Shown piece by piece: positions 37,541 to 45,216 of a stretch of 64,000 nt of DNA. This stretch comes from Luteolibacter ambystomatis. GTDB lineage: Bacteria > Verrucomicrobiota > Verrucomicrobiia > Verrucomicrobiales > Akkermansiaceae. The DNA is taken from the NCBI RefSeq assembly GCF_018137965.1, contig NZ_CP073100.1, positions 3,545,754-3,609,753 on the forward strand. The letters run 5' to 3'. Under the pieces are notes generated by a model. The model was not told where the DNA came from. It did no database searches and worked only from the letters and a program-made list of their open reading frames with translations. The position numbers and the translations under genes were made by a program. Every line of letters begins with the position of its first letter. Position 1 is the stretch's first letter.

Positions 37541-38704
37541 ATGCTCACATCGACTCTCCGAGAAAATGGCTTAGATATAGAAGAATTGCTTCGTGCTGGC
37601 ATCGCAAGTTTAGATCTTACAGATGCTCAGTACCAGAAAGCCGTTCGAGAGTATCACGCAATCGCAAAGCACTTGGATGAAAACCAAGATTTTTGTGAAC
37701 GGCATTCTCCAGACATCTATCCGCAAGGGTCCATGGACCTGGGAACCTGCGTTCGCCCACTTCATCGCACGGAATTCGACCTAGATATCGTGGTGGTGAT
37801 GAATGGAGCTCAATACATGACTCTTGAAGAAACCATGGATGACCTAGAAAAAGCTTTAAATGGCTTTGCTAAGAATCCCACCACCATAAGCCGATTAGAT
37901 CGCTGCTTTCGAATAAACTATCCGGGTGATTTCCACATAGATCTTTTGCCCGTGAGGCCAAACCCTACGCCTCAAAATCTTACGGCAATCCAACTTCCGG
38001 ATTGCAAATCGTTACTCTGGCGTCCATCTGACCCCAAATCTTATAAGATTTATTTCGAATTAGCAAAAGCTCGCGTTCTCCCTACCTCGCGCTCCTTTGA
38101 AGCTGTTATTAATTCAAAAAACGCAAGTATCGCACCAGCACCAAAACAAACGACGCAACAAAATAAATCAATCTTGCAGTTTGCTGTTCAACTATTGAAG
38201 CGTCATCGCGATCTCTTCTTTGAAGATCGGAACGATGCCACTTCTTCGGCCATCATAACTACGCTTTCCTCACAAGCTTATATCGGACATCAAAACATCG
38301 AGGATGCAGTACTTGAGATTCTGTTCACGATGGACAGCTTCGTGAGACCTGTGGCACCTCGTGTCCCAAACCCTCGATACCTAGTAGAAGATTATGCAGA
38401 TAGATGGCCACACGTTCCTCCCTCTCGAGAAATTGCCTTTGGCGAATGGCTTAAACAAGCTCGAATTGACTTCGGCCGGATCTCAGATCTGAAGTTAAAA
38501 ACAGCCTCAAATAGTCTCCAGCCTATTTTGGGGAAAGAGGCAGCCGAAGCAGCTTTGAGAACATTTGATCAAATGGGTATCTCGGGCCTACGAGCGGCGG
38601 GAAATTTAGGGAGTGACCGTAAAACTGGCTTTTTAGGGGTGGTAGCTGCTTCAGCTAGTGTTTTACCTGTCGGAGGAACTTCTTTTTTTGGAGATAAACC
38701 GTAA
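37541..38704 (+). CDS. CD-NTase (cGAS/DncV-like nucleotidyltransferase), CBASS
   Basis: A 387-residue protein. The Pol-beta-type motif GS(x)n reads YPQGSMDLGT (G63, S64), followed by EFDLDIVV (D80, D82) and the third acidic residue D134 in DFHIDLLPV, so the catalytic triad is complete. These are the hallmarks of CD-NTases, which make cyclic oligonucleotide signals after phage infection. The next gene encodes an E2-like protein, the partner that conjugates CD-NTases in type II-short CBASS. Base composition is clearly AT-richer than the flanks, which points to horizontal transfer. Nucleotide product and clade cannot be fixed by eye. Confidence 0.88.
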   Translation: MLTSTLRENGLDIEELLRAGIASLDLTDAQYQKAVREYHAIAKHLDENQDFCERHSPDIYPQGSMDLGTCVRPLHRTEFDLDIVVVMNGAQYMTLEETMDDLEKALNGFAKNPTTISRLDRCFRINYPGDFHIDLLPVRPNPTPQNLTAIQLPDCKSLLWRPSDPKSYKIYFELAKARVLPTSRSFEAVINSKNASIAPAPKQTTQQNKSILQFAVQLLKRHRDLFFEDRNDATSSAIITTLSSQAYIGHQNIEDAVLEILFTMDSFVRPVAPRVPNPRYLVEDYADRWPHVPPSREIAFGEWLKQARIDFGRISDLKLKTASNSLQPILGKEAAEAALRTFDQMGISGLRAAGNLGSDRKTGFLGVVAASASVLPVGGTSFFGDKP

Positions 38705-39102
38705 AGCTCGTAATTACAGCAAAGGTCCAAAAGAGGGCACTAGAACTAAACCACCCTACCGAATCGAGTGCTCTGATTGATAAGCGAACCTTAGTATGGG
38801 TAGGACTAGTGCGCCCCACTCCCTTGTGCTCAGAGTATCGAATTAAAATCGAATATAGCGTAGGCGGTCTTCCTTTTGTATCAGTTCTCTCACCAGAATT
38901 AATTCCACGGGATTCAACAGAAAAAATCCCTCACATGTACGCGCAGAGGCATCTGTGCCTTTTCCGCCCAAAAAACCAGCATTGGACACCGGGCAAATTA
39001 ATTTCTCATACAGTAGTGAACTGGGCAAAAATGTGGCTCTATTATTACGAGCTCTGGCATGCGACCGGGGAATGGTTGGGAGGCGGAGAACATCCCGACT
39101 AG
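38701..39102 (+). CDS. E2-like CBASS accessory protein (Cap2-short type), non-canonical start
   Basis: A 133-residue protein if read from 38701. The likely catalytic Cys is C86 in MYAQRHLCLFRP. WTPGKLISHT, WLYYYELWHATGEW and GGGEHP follow, all matching the E2-fold protein of type II-short CBASS as I know it. No ATG, GTG or TTG exists between the in-frame stop at 38695 and GTG 38809, which would delete 36 family-like residues (KLVITAKVQKRAL...). A GGAG ribosome site (38690-38693) sits 7 bases before GTA at 38701, inside the overlap GTAA with the CD-NTase stop. An ancestral GTGA overlap is inferred. No E1 domain is present. Confidence 0.75.
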   Translation, partial: VKLVITAKVQKRALELNHPTESSALIDKRTLVWVGLVRPTPLCSEYRIKIEYSVGGLPFVSVLSPELIPRDSTEKIPHMYAQRHLCLFRPKNQHWTPGKLISHTVVNWAKMWLYYYELWHATGEWLGGGEHPD

Positions 39103-39204
39103 CTTCCTAAACGCCAAGCAAGGGCTCGAAGCCTGCACTGAATATGATTGACGAATCTGTCTAACATCTTCATTCACCCATTAAATTAATCCCCCTCTGC
39201 TGCC

Positions 39205-40233
39205 ATGCCCCCTCTCAATTACTCTGCCAGACTCTCAAGTTTGACGGCACGGAAATCCGATACAGCACTTAACGAATCGGCTCTTTCCAAATCTGCCAGC
39301 GCCTCTCTACTCCCTTCCGACGTTAGATATCTACTAGAGTCCATGCGTGCAATTGGATCGGATTACAATTCGCGAACACTCGAAGCGGCCACTCGAGTAA
39401 GAAATCATCTGGAAAATAATTTGGAGCTCCCCGTTTCACGAACTTATAAAACCCAAGGTTCGGTCGTAACGAACACCAATATAAAACTTCACAGCGATTT
39501 TGATCTATTGGCAATCATCGACGATTACCATTTTCCTGAAACCAAGCCGATCAATCCTTATACCAAAACGGAGCCAAATTCAGATATACGGGCATTGCGC
39601 CAACAATCCACCTCAATAATGCAGGCGACGTATGACATCGTCGACACGAGCGGAGAAAAAGGAATATCAATTTACAATAAATCTCTTCATCGCAAGGTTG
39701 ATCTAATATTTTGCTTCTGGTATCTAAGCTCAAAATATCAAGAAACGCAGGACGAATTTTACAAAGGAATATATCTTTATAAATTTCCCACCGGCGAAAA
39801 AATCAAAGATTACCCCTTTGCCGCAATACATAACATAAACCAAAAAGGGGATCGCACCAATGATGGGTCCAGGAAGGCTATTCGGCTAATGAAAAATCTC
39901 AAAGCTGATGGCGACAATGTCTTAAAAGAGCTCAAAAGTTTCCAACTAACAACGATCGCCCATTCGATTCCCGATGATCAGATCACCTATCAAACCGTGG
40001 GTTCTGAAATATTTATCGCTGAATCAGTGTCTAGGCAATTAGGAAATCTTATTAGGGACAACGATTATAGAAAATCCGTTAAATGCCCGAAAGGCATCGA
40101 ATATCCTTTGCGCGATGATGAGATTGTTCCTTCTTTAAGGAGCATGAAAGAAGATCTAGACACTCTAGTGGCTGACGTAAAATCTGATCTTGCTAGAAGC
40201 GCTTTAGTTAAAAAAGCCTCCTTGGAATACTAG
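39205..40233 (+). CDS. Second CD-NTase-like nucleotidyltransferase next to TIR-STING
   Basis: A 342-residue protein with the Pol-beta nucleotidyltransferase pattern: TQGSVVTNTNIKL (G85, S86), SDFDLLAII (D98, D100) and KVDLIFCFWY (D166). The acidic triad is intact, so it should be active. It differs strongly from the CD-NTase at 37541. The stop is followed by two bases and then the TIR-STING start, so the two are translationally coupled. This suggests it makes the cyclic dinucleotide sensed by STING. It is AT-rich like the rest of the island. A separate promoter may lie in the 102-base gap upstream. An alternative is a minimal or OAS-like NTase of other function. Confidence 0.75.
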   Translation: MPPLNYSARLSSLTARKSDTALNESALSKSASASLLPSDVRYLLESMRAIGSDYNSRTLEAATRVRNHLENNLELPVSRTYKTQGSVVTNTNIKLHSDFDLLAIIDDYHFPETKPINPYTKTEPNSDIRALRQQSTSIMQATYDIVDTSGEKGISIYNKSLHRKVDLIFCFWYLSSKYQETQDEFYKGIYLYKFPTGEKIKDYPFAAIHNINQKGDRTNDGSRKAIRLMKNLKADGDNVLKELKSFQLTTIAHSIPDDQITYQTVGSEIFIAESVSRQLGNLIRDNDYRKSVKCPKGIEYPLRDDEIVPSLRSMKEDLDTLVADVKSDLARSALVKKASLEY

Positions 40234-40235
40234 CC

Positions 40236-41300
40236 ATGATTACTTTCCCACCTCAAGTTTTCATTGGCTCCTCCTCAGAGGCCGAGCCTTTTGCTAAGCA
40301 AGTTCAAGATGAGCTTTCTTCGGTTGCTAACTGCACCATATGGAAGAAGACATTTGATTTTGGCAATTCGGCCTATGAAGATCTCATGCGCAAACTTAGC
40401 TTGTATGACTATGGTGTTTTAATCGCCTCTCGAGACGATGTTGCAAAATCTCGAGGTGTAAAGCTCGATGTGGCTCGAGACAATATTATTTTTGAATTCG
40501 GCCTATTTGCAGGGCGCCTAGGTCGCCATAGGTCTTTTTTGATGGCAGAATCGGGAGTTAAGATTCCTTCCGATCTAAGTGGTATCACTTTACCATTTTT
40601 CAAAACGGCCAAGAACACTGGTTTCTTGTCAAAATTCAGGGGAAATTTAGAAACTTTGAGAGAAAAGCAAAAGCAATCTATTTCTCAAATATGCGAAAGC
40701 ATTGCAAACCATATTAAGGAGCGTGAAAAAATTTATGAGTTTGGTTTCTTGCCTTCAACTTCTCTCGCCTATGGCTATTTTAACAATTTCATCGAGAAGG
40801 CAGTCACAAGCCTGATGGAGTCAAAAATACTGCGCTTAGGTAAAACATGCGGCTATCCAAATAGCTGCCAAAAGCACGATCCTAAATCTGCAGCACATTC
40901 TAAAGTCGCCGACGGCACAACATTTGATGACCTTCAACTGACGATTCTTATACCCGATGAGCTCCCTCCTGACATGTATAACAAAGTTAGAGCCCATCGT
41001 ACCACGGGTGACTGGGAATTAATTAAGATCGACGCAGGCTCATTCCGACCTTTCGATTTTTATGTGCAAATATCCACCATCACGAGTGGGAAACTACAGC
41101 TATCTGATATTCCTATCACATTGAATGCACTTAGCGAATCGATTCGATCTTATATCGGAAAAAATCACATTGGTGTTTCGGATGAGGAAAAATTATTAGC
41201 CCAGCGCGAAATAAGAATATTCGTGGGCGTTTTGGAACACCTAATATCGAAAAACAGTATCACTAAAGGCAGGGTTAAAATTGAAATCGTTGATATTTAG
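40236..41300 (+). CDS. TIR-STING CBASS effector (Cap12-like)
   Basis: A 354-residue protein. Residues 5-165 form a TIR-like NADase domain (QVFIGSSSEAEPFAKQVQ, YDYGVLIASRDD, RDNIIFEFGLFAGRLGR) with E87 in the position of the catalytic Glu. Residues about 168-354 match the bacterial STING fold: LPSTSLAYGYFNNFIEKA at the start and RPFDFYVQIS near 271. In known Cap12 proteins cyclic di-GMP binding to STING drives filament formation and NAD+ depletion, killing the infected cell. There are no transmembrane helices, unlike animal STING. It is the last gene of the island. Confidence 0.88.
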   Translation: MITFPPQVFIGSSSEAEPFAKQVQDELSSVANCTIWKKTFDFGNSAYEDLMRKLSLYDYGVLIASRDDVAKSRGVKLDVARDNIIFEFGLFAGRLGRHRSFLMAESGVKIPSDLSGITLPFFKTAKNTGFLSKFRGNLETLREKQKQSISQICESIANHIKEREKIYEFGFLPSTSLAYGYFNNFIEKAVTSLMESKILRLGKTCGYPNSCQKHDPKSAAHSKVADGTTFDDLQLTILIPDELPPDMYNKVRAHRTTGDWELIKIDAGSFRPFDFYVQISTITSGKLQLSDIPITLNALSESIRSYIGKNHIGVSDEEKLLAQREIRIFVGVLEHLISKNSITKGRVKIEIVDI

Positions 41301-41365
41301 CAAATGCGATAGCATCATTTTGCTGCTTTCCTTTAGATCTAGGATATCGACATTTATTCTAAGAA

Positions 41366-41620
41366 CTACGAATCTGTCTCTAGACGCGATTCACAAGTTC
41401 CCAAGATTTTAGAGGGTGTCGTTCCTAACACCCAGGCGAGCTTCGCCAGGCTTTCAACTGTTGGCCGACGCTTGCCGCTTTCGAGGTAAGAGACGAAAGA
41501 CACGGCCAGACCAGCCTTCGCGGCGAGCTCGCTCTTCGACAGACCTGCGGCAACCCGCCGCGCTTCGAGCTCGCTTCGCAGGAGTTCGGAGAGTCGTTCG
41601 GCCCGGGTATTGAGTTGCAC
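41366..41620 (-). CDS. XRE-family HTH regulator, copy 1
   Basis: An 84-residue protein from a GTG at 41620. It carries a single lambda-repressor-like helix-turn-helix (VAAGLSKSELAAKAGLAVSFVSYLESGKRRP). It is convergent with the TIR-STING gene and GC-rich, unlike the island. It could regulate the island or be an unrelated neighbour; no sensor domain is present. Confidence 0.8.
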   Translation of the reverse strand: MQLNTRAERLSELLRSELEARRVAAGLSKSELAAKAGLAVSFVSYLESGKRRPTVESLAKLAWVLGTTPSKILGTCESRLETDS

Positions 41621-41716
41621 CCTGTCAGTCTAACGAGAATCGGCCTTGACCGAGCTTTCTCTATAGTGAAATTAGATACAGTCCTTACCCCGATGGCTGG
41701 TCGAGATTTCTACCCC

Positions 41717-41962
41717 TCATTTCCCTTGCCCGTGACTGGCTTGGGAACAGAGCTGTCCCCAATCGAGCTGGAGGGCGATGGCGAGGTCGCGGAGGGCGGC
41801 GAGGCCCGGGATGCGTTCGTGGCGCTCGGCGCGGGAGATGACGCCGAGGTCCACGCCGGAAAGCGCGGCGAGCTTCTGCTGGCTCAAGCCCGCCTCCGTG
41901 CGGGCGTGCCGCAGGAGATCGATCAGGCGCCGGACGTAGGCTTCGCTTTCAGCGGAAGGCAT
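41717..41962 (-). CDS. XRE-family HTH regulator, copy 2
   Basis: An 81-residue protein with one HTH domain (GLSQQKLAALSGVDLGVISRAERHER). It is 96 bases upstream of copy 1 on the same strand and only distantly similar to it. A perfect 14-bp palindrome lies 48 bases before its start, a plausible operator for autoregulation or for the divergent gene. Confidence 0.8.
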   Translation of the reverse strand: MPSAESEAYVRRLIDLLRHARTEAGLSQQKLAALSGVDLGVISRAERHERIPGLAALRDLAIALQLDWGQLCSQASHGQGK

Positions 41963-42009
41963 CCGCGTTTGTTACCGGAATGCAAGACAACCGCCACGCT
42001 GAAAATTCT

Positions 42010-42023
42010 TTGTCATTTGACAA
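42010..42023. promoter_or_regulatory. Palindromic operator candidate TTGTCATTTGACAA
   Basis: A perfect dyad TTGTCA-TT-TGACAA in the gap between the divergent XRE gene (start 41962) and the gene remnant at 42069. It overlaps a TTGACA that could be the -35 of the plus-strand gene. Confidence 0.45.
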
Positions 42024-42068
42024 CACATCAGGAGTTAGCATGATGGGTCTTGTCTGAATTGGGAGCCG

Positions 42069-42492
42069 ATGCACCGGAAGATGACAGATCCTGCCGCGGG
42101 AACAGGAACACGCCCGGAGACGGGAATGACCGCGGACACAAGCGCAGGCGCAATGACCAGCGCAAGCGTGAGCGCGGACCGCGAGCTGGTGGCGGAGTCC
42201 ATCAACCGCGCCATGGAGCGCTTCCCGTTGATTCTGGAGATCCTGGAAGAACTGTCCCGGCCCGGCATTCCTCATCCGGGGATGTGGAGATCCGCCACGG
42301 TTGCGAACGCGGCCTCACCGCCATGCTGGCCGCCCTGTCCCGCATCCCGCCCGCCGCCATCTCCCCGCCCCGGCGGGAACCATGGAGGAAAAGGCCGGAA
42401 GCTGGCTCCTCGGCGAGCTGCCCCGCACCCTCGTCGACCCCGGCCGCCTCGCCCGCTTCGAGCAGTTCATCCGCACCCTGCTGCCGCTTTGA
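42069..42492 (+). pseudogene. Frameshifted hypothetical gene
   Basis: Three consecutive frames carry protein-like sequence that joins into one product: MHRKMTDPAAG...AMERFPLILEILEEL (from 42069), then VEIRHGCERGLTAMLAAL (about 42282-42340), then EEKAGSWLLGELPRTLVDPG to the stop at 42492. Each change is a -1 shift near a G or C run (about 42277 and 42365-42380). It may be a decayed gene or sequencing error at homopolymers. The function is not recognised. Confidence 0.45.
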
Positions 42493-42602
42493 AGTGCCGG
42501 GTGATCAGTCATCAGTGATCCGACAAATAGCAGAAGTAGAACCAGGCTAAATCGACATTCATTTTACTTTGGATGGGAAGTATCCAAAGGGCGCTTTGGA
42601 TT

Positions 42603-42793
42603 TGGAGTGCGGCGAGGCATCGCCGCTTTGAGCGGAGGCGGGACATCGCCGGAAAGAGGCTTGGTGTCCAGGGAGCGGCTCCCGCGTTCCAGAATCATCT
42701 CCCCACGGGTTCAGGCATCTCCCGCATGATAGTGCCGCAGTTTCCGTCGATTTCTCCCCCGTGCCGAAAGCGGGGATGTCTCGCCGCACTCCA
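42603..42793. repeat. 191-bp element with terminal inverted repeats (family B, copy 2)
   Basis: The termini TGGAGTGCGGCGAGGCATCG (42603) and the inverse ending TCGCCGCACTCCA (42793) match copy 1 at 18295-18482. The interiors differ. It occupies most of the 400-base gap between the frameshifted gene and the first lipoprotein; nothing else is seen in that gap. Confidence 0.75.
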
Positions 42794-42896
42794 CATCAGA
42801 GACACCCGGCCTCGCGCCTTAAATGTCGATCCAACCTAATCCATGTTTCCGTGAAGGAAAGTTGAAGGACGGGCCTCACTCTGTTAGCTGGCGCGC

Positions 42897-43505
42897 ATGC
42901 GGATCTTGAAAGCAATCGGCGGAGCCATGATCGCGGTGGTGTTTGGCGGAGCCCTCGTTTCGTGCGGCACGGTGCACAGCATCACTCCGGCGGCGAAGCT
43001 GCTGCCACCGGAGCAGCGTGTGACGCTGGAGACGAGCCGCACGAAGGAGGAGCAGAACCAGATGTGCGACTACGCGGATTCGAAGTTCGGTGGATTCACC
43101 AGCCGGGGCGATTTTTTCACCCGCCAGGGCTACGCCGGACCGGGCGTGGTGGTCGCCATCAACGGTCAATACGGACGCTATTTCGAGCGGGACAAGCGCG
43201 GATGCTACGCCGCGAGCTCGGTGCGGGCCTCGATCGTCTGCGAGCCGGGGAAACTGAAGATCATTTCGATCCCGATCTGGACCGGCCTGTCGGAGAACGT
43301 GGACCATGTCTACGAATTCCAGGCGAAACCGGGACATCGCTATTTCATCGGGAACACCTACCAGTTCCCGTCGCCCTCGATTTCGCGCTGGCTCCCGATG
43401 GTCTATGACAAGACGGAAGGCAAGGTGATCCCTCTGGAGGGGATGAAGCCGCACATGGTCCGGCTGCCGAACATGGGTGGTCCGCCGACATTGATCGTAT
43501 TGTAA
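42897..43505 (+). CDS. Lipoprotein, signal-cassette family, member 1
   Basis: A 202-residue protein. The signal peptide MRILKAIGGAMIAVVFGG ends in a lipobox (ALVSC, Cys23). The mature part has no recognised domain and contains several Cys (CDYAD, CYAAS, CEPG). The first ~80 bases of the gene and the bases just before it are nearly identical to those at 44442 and 45217, while the mature protein is unrelated in sequence to the other two as far as I can see. Confidence 0.7.
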   Translation: MRILKAIGGAMIAVVFGGALVSCGTVHSITPAAKLLPPEQRVTLETSRTKEEQNQMCDYADSKFGGFTSRGDFFTRQGYAGPGVVVAINGQYGRYFERDKRGCYAASSVRASIVCEPGKLKIISIPIWTGLSENVDHVYEFQAKPGHRYFIGNTYQFPSPSISRWLPMVYDKTEGKVIPLEGMKPHMVRLPNMGGPPTLIVL

Positions 43506-43543
43506 GCGGGAACGCGGAGCCGGACGTCCGATGATCCGGGAGC

Positions 43544-43807
43544 TCAGGGAAAAGCAACAAGTTCCATCGCCCGGATCAATCCACCGGAGAACGTGAAACG
43601 GTGGCCGACGTGGACCTCCGCAAGCACCGCTCCCGCCAGGTCGTGCACCACCTGATGGACCTCGACGAGGATGCTCCCATCATCGCCCGGATGAAAAGCC
43701 ACGGGCTCGACACGGGGATCAATCCCACTCCACTGCTCGGTCCGGTAGGCACGGATCTCTTCCAGCCCTTGGACAAAGCCGCCCTTGAACGCCTTCGGCC
43801 ATTCCAC
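43544..43807 (-). CDS. SnoaL/NTF2-like protein, probably N-terminally truncated
   Basis: 87 residues from a GTG at 43807. VEPVAFHPGDDGSILVEVHQVVHDLAG and HVGHRFTFSGGLIRAMELVAF match the C-terminal beta-sheet of SnoaL-like NTF2-fold proteins (usually 110-140 residues). The N-terminal helices are missing: the frame closes at about 43870 and has no earlier start. It is either a remnant or a short variant. It is divergent from the gene at 43903. Confidence 0.45.
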   Translation of the reverse strand: MEWPKAFKGGFVQGLEEIRAYRTEQWSGIDPRVEPVAFHPGDDGSILVEVHQVVHDLAGAVLAEVHVGHRFTFSGGLIRAMELVAFP

Positions 43808-43902
43808 GCCGCGCCCGGTTGGATCAGGTTCTCGGGAAGATCCCGGAATCCCATTGAATTTCTGTCACCCGGGATGACGCTCAGGCGCACAACCTCTTTC
43901 CC

Positions 43903-44364
43903 ATGGACATCCGGACCTTCACTCTTCCGCCCGACATCCGCATCCGCGTGGGGCGCCTCGAGATCACACCGTTCTATCCTTCCCTTTTCATGGGAGATCC
44001 GGGCTCCGATGTCGTCAGAGACGCGCTCTTCCAGCAGAATAAGGAGAGCGCCCGGAAGTTTCTTGGACAGAATATGCCCTATCGCGCCCTGTCCCTGCCG
44101 ACAGACTACCGGAAAGGGGACCACCTGCCCAGCTATTGGCATACCGCGGAACTCGTCTGCACGGATTGCGTGGACTATGGATTGGACGGTGGGGAATTCG
44201 AGGACCTCGACGTCGACCGCAGCTTGTATGGCGTCTGCTGGCTCGCCACGAAAATGACTTTCGAACTCGACCGCACGCAAGCCCTCCGGCTGCAGAAAAT
44301 GGATTGGCGCAAGGAAGCGCTTCTTTACAGCGATCTCTTCGGAATCATCAAACGAGGAACTTGA
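43903..44364 (+). CDS. Hypothetical protein
   Basis: A 153-residue soluble protein without recognised domain. It is acidic in the middle (GGEFEDLDVDRSLYG) and contains CTDC, which could be a redox or metal pair. No signal peptide is seen. Codon use resembles that of its neighbours. It lies between two lipoprotein genes on the same strand, and the upstream region lacks a clear ribosome site. Confidence 0.5.
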   Translation: MDIRTFTLPPDIRIRVGRLEITPFYPSLFMGDPGSDVVRDALFQQNKESARKFLGQNMPYRALSLPTDYRKGDHLPSYWHTAELVCTDCVDYGLDGGEFEDLDVDRSLYGVCWLATKMTFELDRTQALRLQKMDWRKEALLYSDLFGIIKRGT

Positions 44365-44441
44365 GGACGGGGGACGATGGTTTTGCGGCCACAGATCTCG
44401 CAAGAGTTGCGGGAGACGCAGAGCCTTGTTAGCTCGCGCGC

Positions 44442-45155
44442 ATGCGGATCTTGAAAGCAATCGGTGGCGTCGTGATGGCGGTGGTGTTTGGCGGAAGCCT
44501 GGTTTCCTGCTCCGGAGTGCTTTCGCCCCGTGGCCCGGAATCTCCGGCAGCCCTTCAGAAGCGCGGCCTGAAGCCGGGAGAAGGCTACCTCGTGGCGACT
44601 TTTGACAAGATTTCCCTGGATCGCGAGGGCGGTTCCGGTCCGGATCACGCGGTGAGCTGGGTGCAGGTGGAACGAGCCGGAAAACCGGGTGGGAACTTCG
44701 CCCGACTGAAACCGGCGGTGTCCCATCCCATCTACGATCTGCTGATCCCGAATGGCCGCCCCAGTGAAGTAGTGGCCATGCCATTGCCCGCCGGAAACTA
44801 TGAACTCACCGGCTGGCGCGTGGAGACCAATACCGGAGGTGGCTGGATCGAAATCAGCAACCGCCTGCCGATCCGCGTGCCGCTGCAGGTGAATCCCGGT
44901 GAAGCGACCTACGTGGGTCGCTTCCGCTCGATCGCGGTATGGGGGCGGAATTTCATCGGAGTGCCCGTACTCGCCGATGGTGCGATGCTGCTGGGCGATG
45001 ACTTCTCCAAGGACCAGAGCCGGATCTCCAATCACTATCCCATGATCCGGCCATCCATGATCCATCGCTCCAACGCCCCCGCCACCTATCAGGCGGAGAT
45101 GAGACGTGTCGCCCGGACACCACGGGAAGAAGCGTTCTGGAAGAAATGGCTGTGA
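44442..45155 (+). CDS. Lipoprotein, signal-cassette family, member 2
   Basis: A 237-residue protein with signal peptide MRILKAIGGVVMAVVFGG and lipobox SLVSC. The mature part (ALQKRGLKPGEGYLVATF, PAGNYELTGWRVE, GEATYVGRF, DFSKDQSRISNHYPMI) is clearly homologous to member 3. The arrangement looks like a beta-rich carboxypeptidase-regulatory or DUF2846-like surface protein. The function is unknown. Confidence 0.75.
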   Translation: MRILKAIGGVVMAVVFGGSLVSCSGVLSPRGPESPAALQKRGLKPGEGYLVATFDKISLDREGGSGPDHAVSWVQVERAGKPGGNFARLKPAVSHPIYDLLIPNGRPSEVVAMPLPAGNYELTGWRVETNTGGGWIEISNRLPIRVPLQVNPGEATYVGRFRSIAVWGRNFIGVPVLADGAMLLGDDFSKDQSRISNHYPMIRPSMIHRSNAPATYQAEMRRVARTPREEAFWKKWL

Positions 45156-45216
45156 GCGCCGGATGATCGGGAGGAAAGGAGTTGAGCCGACACCCGCGCC
45201 CGGATAGCCAACCGCC

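Noticed and set aside
38670..38720. Programmed frameshift fusing the CD-NTase to the E2-like protein at the T7 run (38683-38689)
   Set aside because: After a -1 shift the E2 frame meets a TAA at 38695-38697, so no fusion can form.
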